Source of the DNA: Chlorogloeopsis sp. ULAP01
Lineage (GTDB): Bacteria > Cyanobacteriota > Cyanobacteriia > Cyanobacteriales > Nostocaceae
Assembly (NCBI RefSeq): GCF_030381805.1
Contig: NZ_JAUDRH010000029.1
Coordinates: forward strand, 1-19,010
Direction of reading: 5' to 3'
Length of the DNA stretch: 19,010 nucleotides
Part shown: positions 15,597-19,010 of the stretch, in pieces
Layout of the letters: the number at the start of each line of letters is the position of its first letter
Position numbering within the stretch: position 1 is the stretch's first letter
Translations under genes and position numbers: made by a program
Notes under the pieces: model-generated
What the model saw: the letters and a program-made list of their open reading frames with translations, nothing else
The model's database searches: none
Told to the model about the DNA's origin: nothing

Positions 15597-15972
15597 AAAA
15601 CCGTCCTTAATTCTAATGAGACTATCGTTTACAGAAATAGAGAAAGTTAAAACTTTGAAAAACTTTGCGGAATACTATGAATGGTTTGTGAACTTTATAA
15701 CAAATACTCATTTACACTGCCCACGCAAGTGATGAATTTATTAATAACCGCCTAAATTGTAGCTATGGTATGCTTCCGAAACTAGTGTAAAGGCGTTAAA
15801 TTACACATTTAGTATGTGTATGCGAAAAATCGCATCTTTCAGTATGATAGCAGGGCAAACTGAAGTGGCTGTTTAGAAAGGAAATATACTTTCGATCAGT
15901 CACACAAATGTTCTTTTCACTTTTTTAGTAAAATCCCACAATTGGGATGTGTCTCCGCTCCAAGGAGTTTCT
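15597..15972. promoter_or_regulatory. Divergent regulatory region with small hairpins
   Basis: No gene is visible in this 376-bp gap between divergent genes, which must hold both promoters. It contains GTGTAA-N10-TTACAC (15785-15806), a perfect hairpin ATGCGA-AAAA-TCGCAT (15820-15835), a TATGAT -10-like box (15843-15848) without a matching -35, and ATCCCA-CAAT-TGGGAT (15933-15948), which ends 24 nt before the ATG of the downstream gene. The last could modulate translation. Confidence 0.5.
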
Positions 15973-16974
15973 ATGAATTCCGACCTGATGCCGTCCCCTG
16001 AATCATCAAATTCAACAAATTCTGGTGAAGTCCAAATTAATCAACAGGCAACTGCCGATGTAGCAGCCGAAGTATCTCAGCCAGAGAACTCCCCTGATAC
16101 ACCAAGCACTACTGCCAGTGATGACGGAAACTTTGTGAATCGGCAGCATCCGATTCCGCCTCCCAGTGAGCCAATGCAGTACCGAGCAATTGGTTTAGTT
16201 CGAGGTCGTTACATTGCTAGCAGCGAACAATTTACTCAAGGTGTAATGCTAACGGCAGATGACACAAAACTTGATGCTGTGCTTCTGGGTCGAATTATGA
16301 GTTTAGTTAAAAACCATCTTGACTTAGAACAAGAGCATCTGTGGGTAGTCTATCCGCGCACCCGCCAAGAGAACGACAATTTGCATCTCCAGATTGTCGG
16401 GGTTTGGGAGCCAGAAAACTTGGCAAAAGCTGAACAGCAAGAAGATTTGAACTTAGCAGAGGAACCGCCGCCAAATCCTAGTTTATCGGAGCAGTCGGAA
16501 CCTAATATAGATGATTTCACACCCTCAACAGAGATTCCAGATGGTGGTTTTTCTGTTCGTGGCGAAATAGTTTACCAGTCTTACGATACTGGAAATTTAG
16601 TCATCAAAATCAAGCAATCCCCTCGCAAGCCAAATGACAAACCTAAGTATTTTAAATTGAAGCTTAAGGGTAGCCTTGATGCCAAAGCTGTAGGAAAGTT
16701 TTGGGATTTACAAGTCATGCGGGAAGGCGAATGCTTGGTTATCGAACATGGTGAAGCGATCGCCAACTTACCCAAAAAAGGCGGTGGCCGAAGACCGCCA
16801 TTTAGAGGAGGTAGAGGACGTCCTGGTGGTGGTGGCAGAAAACCATATCCTCCCAGAAAACCTGGAGAAACCCCACGTCCAAATAAAAAAGTAGGCGACT
16901 CTTTGCCAACAAAACCAACACCAAAAGGTGTCACTCCTAAACCTGTTAAACGACCGAAACCACCGGAACAGTAG
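15973..16974 (+). CDS. Two-domain protein with RGG/proline-rich basic tail
   Basis: I do not recognise a named family. The start is ATG at 15973, set by AAGGAG (15962-15967) 5 nt upstream; a GTG at 15949 is in frame but lacks support. The 333-residue product has strongly segregated composition: a low-complexity Ser/Asn/Gln N-terminus (1-65), a folded segment (about 66-150, MQYRAIGLVRGRYIASSEQF...), and an acidic linker (151-190). A second beta-rich segment follows (about 191-265, GGFSVRGEIVYQSYDTGNLV...). A basic tail (270-333) carries PPFRGGRGRPGGGGRKPYPP and TPKPVKRPKPP. RGG tails usually bind RNA, so an RNA-associated role is possible but inferred. There is no signal peptide and no membrane segment. 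Confidence 0.8.
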   Translation: MNSDLMPSPESSNSTNSGEVQINQQATADVAAEVSQPENSPDTPSTTASDDGNFVNRQHPIPPPSEPMQYRAIGLVRGRYIASSEQFTQGVMLTADDTKLDAVLLGRIMSLVKNHLDLEQEHLWVVYPRTRQENDNLHLQIVGVWEPENLAKAEQQEDLNLAEEPPPNPSLSEQSEPNIDDFTPSTEIPDGGFSVRGEIVYQSYDTGNLVIKIKQSPRKPNDKPKYFKLKLKGSLDAKAVGKFWDLQVMREGECLVIEHGEAIANLPKKGGGRRPPFRGGRGRPGGGGRKPYPPRKPGETPRPNKKVGDSLPTKPTPKGVTPKPVKRPKPPEQ

Positions 16975-17096
16975 AGTTGAGTACTGGGGATTGGGTACTG
17001 GGGATTGGGGATCGGGGATTGGGTATTGCTCCTTTGCTCCTCAAGCTCCTCTGCCCCTGGTGCTTCTTTCCTAGCCCCTAGTCCCCAGCCCCAGCC
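16975..17096. repeat. GGGGATTGG-type low-complexity repeat between convergent genes
   Basis: Tandem variants of ACTGGGGATTGGG (from 16981) are followed by a C/T-rich half ending CTAGTCCCCAGCCCCAG, complementary to the first half. The stretch could fold and end transcription from both flanking genes. The same vocabulary is found inside the kinase gene at 1795-1925. Confidence 0.6.
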
Positions 17097-18266
17097 TTAA
17101 AACTCCGTCCAGCGATCTTGGGGAAGAAAAGACCGCTCCATCGGAATTAAGGCAACTGGCTCAGTTAGGGTAAAGTTGCCTGCTTCAATCCACTGTTTCA
17201 ACTCTTGAGCGACTTGCCGAGAGAGAAATACGCTAGCAAGAGGTGCGGTACGTACTGTTTTGCCTTCAATCAAAATTCGTCCGGATTTGAGTTGAGCATA
17301 ACTGACTAAACCAAAGGTAGGGCGTACTCGCCGGGGAATGGAAAAATCTACTATCGGTGCTACCAAATCTTTGTCTTGGACTGCACATCTAGCTACTATT
17401 TCCTCGTTTAAGACGGGAATTGGTACACCTACACCTAACATCAAAGAAGGGCCGTAATTTTTGAAATAACAACCCCGCACCCAACGAGAATTCATTTGTT
17501 TGGCATCACCCATTAAAGCTAAAGTGGCAGCCGGGCCTATGGGTGTACGATTGGGTAAACGCTTTTGTAGTGGAAAATGCTGTGTGCCTTCCCATGCCAC
17601 ATAGCCAATCCCACCTCCTAAGAAAATCCGCGTACCAATCCCAACAACTTGCAGATCGGGGTCGTTGATTAAGGGAGAAATGGCACCAGGGTTGGAGTAA
17701 ACCGCATTGCCCAAACGTGGTTGTAAAGGGCCAAGGTAAGTAAATAGTGGGCGATCGCCTCCATTTACCCCAACAATAAAATTTTGATAAAGATTTCTAG
17801 GATTAAATAAATAAAACTGATTGATAGTATCGCGAGTAATTGTGGTTTCAAAGCTTGCTCTGGGGTAACAATCTGTTACTTGTCCTTGGGCGCGTACTTG
17901 AACTGGTTTACCTGCGATTAAATCTTCTATAACATGACCGCCACCATGTTCTCGAACTTCTTCCCCCTCGACTGCTTCCACGGCGCAACTTGCACCCAAA
18001 TATAAATCAACAGCCCCAAAACCGGGATATGCTGGCACACCATCTAACCAACAGCGACGAATTTTAATTGGGGGGTCAGTATGTCCGAGATTAATAATTG
18101 CACCACTAGATTCCATCGGCTCAAAAGTGCCAGTAGTAATAACATCAACTTCCTTGGCAACTTTAGTTACACCTACTTCTGCAACTTTTGCTTTCAATTC
18201 TTCAACAGTCCATACTACAGCTCGTTTGCGGCTGATTTTTTCATTTACTTCCGCAATTGTTCGCAT
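17097..18266 (-). CDS. DUF39 / homocysteine biosynthesis (HcyBio) family protein
   Basis: The 389-residue protein shows the DUF39 pattern: an N-terminal IAEVNEKISRKRAVVWTVEEL, then VDVITTGTFEPMESSGA (40-56), NLGHTDPPIKIRRCWLDGVPAY (59-80), GFGAVDLYLGAS and VTDCYPRASFETT. Glycine-rich GIGTRIFLGGGIGYVAWEGTQH follows further on. In anaerobes this family, with a ferredoxin-like partner, makes homocysteine from aspartate semialdehyde and sulfide; cyanobacteria carry homologues whose role is less clear. Cysteines are at 72, 94 and 133. Methanogen proteins, as I recall them, have Cys where this one has E52 (PMESSGA). No ferredoxin/NIL partner gene is adjacent. The ATG at 18266 has no strong Shine-Dalgarno. 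The family call is firm; the catalysed reaction is uncertain. Confidence 0.82.
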   Translation of the reverse strand: MRTIAEVNEKISRKRAVVWTVEELKAKVAEVGVTKVAKEVDVITTGTFEPMESSGAIINLGHTDPPIKIRRCWLDGVPAYPGFGAVDLYLGASCAVEAVEGEEVREHGGGHVIEDLIAGKPVQVRAQGQVTDCYPRASFETTITRDTINQFYLFNPRNLYQNFIVGVNGGDRPLFTYLGPLQPRLGNAVYSNPGAISPLINDPDLQVVGIGTRIFLGGGIGYVAWEGTQHFPLQKRLPNRTPIGPAATLALMGDAKQMNSRWVRGCYFKNYGPSLMLGVGVPIPVLNEEIVARCAVQDKDLVAPIVDFSIPRRVRPTFGLVSYAQLKSGRILIEGKTVRTAPLASVFLSRQVAQELKQWIEAGNFTLTEPVALIPMERSFLPQDRWTEF

Positions 18267-18283
18267 ATTTTAACTAGCGGATT

Positions 18284-18433
18284 TTATTCGTAGGAATGGG
18301 TGTCTAACCAACTGATTAAATCAGTTTCGCTAGAGAAATCCAACAGTGCTACTCTTCGAGAAGCCGCGCAAAGCGCGTTTACACCCAAATCTTCTAATTT
18401 TGCGATCAATAAAACACGTATCTTTTGTTCTAT
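18284..18433 (-). pseudogene. 3' remnant of a DUF4351-type (Rpn/transposase-like) gene
   Basis: A 49-codon stretch without a start codon lies between stops at 18434-18436 and 18284-18286. It reads KLEDLGV...ALLDFSSETDLISWL near its end. This matches the C-terminal end I recall for cyanobacterial DUF4351 proteins, which are usually attached to Rpn-family nuclease/transposase-like domains. The body of the gene is absent. Between 'LEDLGV' and 'ALLDF' sits a 30-nt palindromic insertion that encodes NALCAASRRV. Confidence 0.55.
18350..18382. repeat. 30-nt palindromic insertion in the DUF4351 remnant
   Basis: The insert includes CTTCGAGAAG and GCGCAAAGCGC and is bracketed by TAC at 18350-18352 and 18380-18382. 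Removing one 30-nt period restores a continuous family-like reading frame. AAGCCGCGCAAAGCGCG resembles AAGCCGGGCAAAGCGTC at 18600-18616. Confidence 0.6.
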
Positions 18434-18546
18434 CTAGGGAGCGATCACACCAAGCCGACGAGTAAGCAATTATAGCCCCTATTAAGTGAGGTACACAACC
18501 AATGTTTTAAACGTAGAGGGCACTAAGGTAGCGCACACAGAAGTAT

Positions 18547-18740
18547 GTAGACGCGCAAGCGGCTTCCCGCAGGGTGCGCCGGCTACTTACCTTAAGGGAA
18601 GCCGGGCAAAGCGTCTACAGAAGCCACTACCAATGGATACGCCCTGGCTAACGCAACGCCTGACGGCGAACACATCTACCGACGTTAGCGTAAAGCCCTG
18701 CGGGCATGGCTGCGCTTACCGCGTAGCGTGTCGCTTTACG
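18547..18740. repeat. Large imperfect palindromic repeats upstream of psbA end
   Basis: First palindrome: GTAGACGC (18547-18554) with GCGTCTAC (18611-18618), and inside it GGCTTCCC (18561-18568) with GGGAAGCC (18596-18603). Second palindrome: CGTAAAGC (18689-18696) with GCTTTACG (18733-18740), enclosing CGCTTACCGCGTAGCG. The left arm, GTAGACGCGCAAGCGGC, recurs at 7868-7884. The open frame across the region is an accident of the repeats. The remainder of 18437-18850 shows no gene. Confidence 0.75.
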
Positions 18741-18860
18741 ACTTAGCTCCTCCACAAAAAGGCTCATAACTTCGGTGGTTACACAGAGGCTTGCCCAATT
18801 ATATTAGCAATGTACTCAGTACCTCCGCAGATTAGGAAACACCATAGTACTATTAAAAAT

Positions 18861-18887
18861 AAAAAACGCCCTCTTTATAAAGGGCGT
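18861..18887 (-). terminator. Intrinsic terminator of psbA
   Basis: On the minus strand ACGCCCT (887-881 side) and AGGGCGT (872-866 side) form a 7-bp stem, followed by a run of six T (18866-18861). It lies about 25 bp beyond the psbA stop codon. Confidence 0.85.
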
Positions 18888-18912
18888 CTTCGTTTGCATT
18901 CAAACTTTAGGA

Positions 18913-19010
18913 TTAACCGTTGATAGCGGGAGCGCTGATAGCAACAGGAGCAGACTCAGCAGAAGCCAAATCGAGAGGGAAGTTGTGAGCATTACGCTCG
19001 TGCATGACTT
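18913..19010 (-). CDS. psbA: Photosystem II D1 protein, C-terminal fragment
   Basis: Only the last 31 codons and the TAA stop are in the window; the 5' part lies beyond position 19010. The sequence reads VMHERNAHNFPLDLA, then SAESAPVAISAPAING. D1 binds the P680 chlorophylls and the Mn4CaO5 cluster of photosystem II in the thylakoid membrane. His and Glu of VMHE (positions 332/333 in standard numbering), Asp of PLD (342) and the Ala of DLA (344, whose carboxylate binds the cluster after processing) are all present. The 16-residue extension after DLA is the part removed by the CtpA protease. Which psbA paralogue this is cannot be told from the fragment. Confidence 0.97.
   Translation of the reverse strand, partial: VMHERNAHNFPLDLASAESAPVAISAPAING

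Noticed and set aside
15785..15806. GTGTAA-N10-TTACAC as an NtcA nitrogen-control site
   Set aside because: NtcA sites are GTA-N8-TAC; the spacing here does not fit.
18486..18746. 86-codon frame before psbA
   Set aside because: It is made entirely of the palindromic repeats; arginine/proline/threonine-rich translation with no family signature.

Overview
The window looks like chromosomal DNA from a filamentous (Nostocales-type) cyanobacterium. The evidence is: the 3' end of psbA (photosystem II D1 protein) at the right edge; many HIP1 octamers GCGATCGC (for example at 816, 1680, 3670, 7041, 12644, 14512 and 16757); the cyanobacterial manganese exporter Mnx behind a yybP-ykoY (Mn2+) riboswitch; an orphan sdhA; and abundant short dispersed palindromic repeats between genes. 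I see no complete insertion sequence, integrase, CRISPR array, tRNA or rRNA.

Layout. 1-700: a terminator-like hairpin, a 56-residue DUF2281-like gene (-) and an 84-bp tandem repeat array. 701-5018 (-): a PAS-REC response regulator followed by a 1017-residue hybrid kinase with two kinase cores, probably one phosphorelay. 5019-5609: non-coding, with a terminator-like hairpin that has no gene in front of it. 5610-8546 (+): a KirBac-like K+ channel, a class I aminotransferase with a repeat-derived C-terminus, and a YjbQ-family protein. 8644-10378 (-): an atypical SDR followed by an alpha/beta hydrolase. 10715-11499 (+): two small putative membrane proteins. 11797-13524 (+): sdhA. 13525-14010: a palindrome cluster, then a promoter, the Mn2+ riboswitch and a competing hairpin ahead of mnx (14011-14631, +). 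14745-15596 (-): a membrane-anchored TPR protein, divergent from a 333-residue protein with a basic RGG/proline-rich tail (15973-16974, +). 17097-18266 (-): a DUF39/HcyBio protein. 18267-18912: a DUF4351-like gene remnant and large palindromic repeats. 18861-19010 (-): the psbA terminator and the psbA 3' end.

How the genes fit together. Most are independent housekeeping or sensory units. Mnx and D1 are linked through manganese, since Mnx keeps cytosolic and thylakoid Mn2+ in balance for the water-oxidising cluster that D1 binds, but nothing shows that they are co-regulated. The clearest regulatory system is the Mn riboswitch, whose P1 helix shares bases with a downstream hairpin. The least expected theme is that dispersed intergenic-type repeats appear inside or at the end of reading frames at three places: the kinase linker, the aminotransferase C-terminus and the DUF4351 remnant. 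Family assignments come from reading the translated proteins by eye, with no database search behind them.
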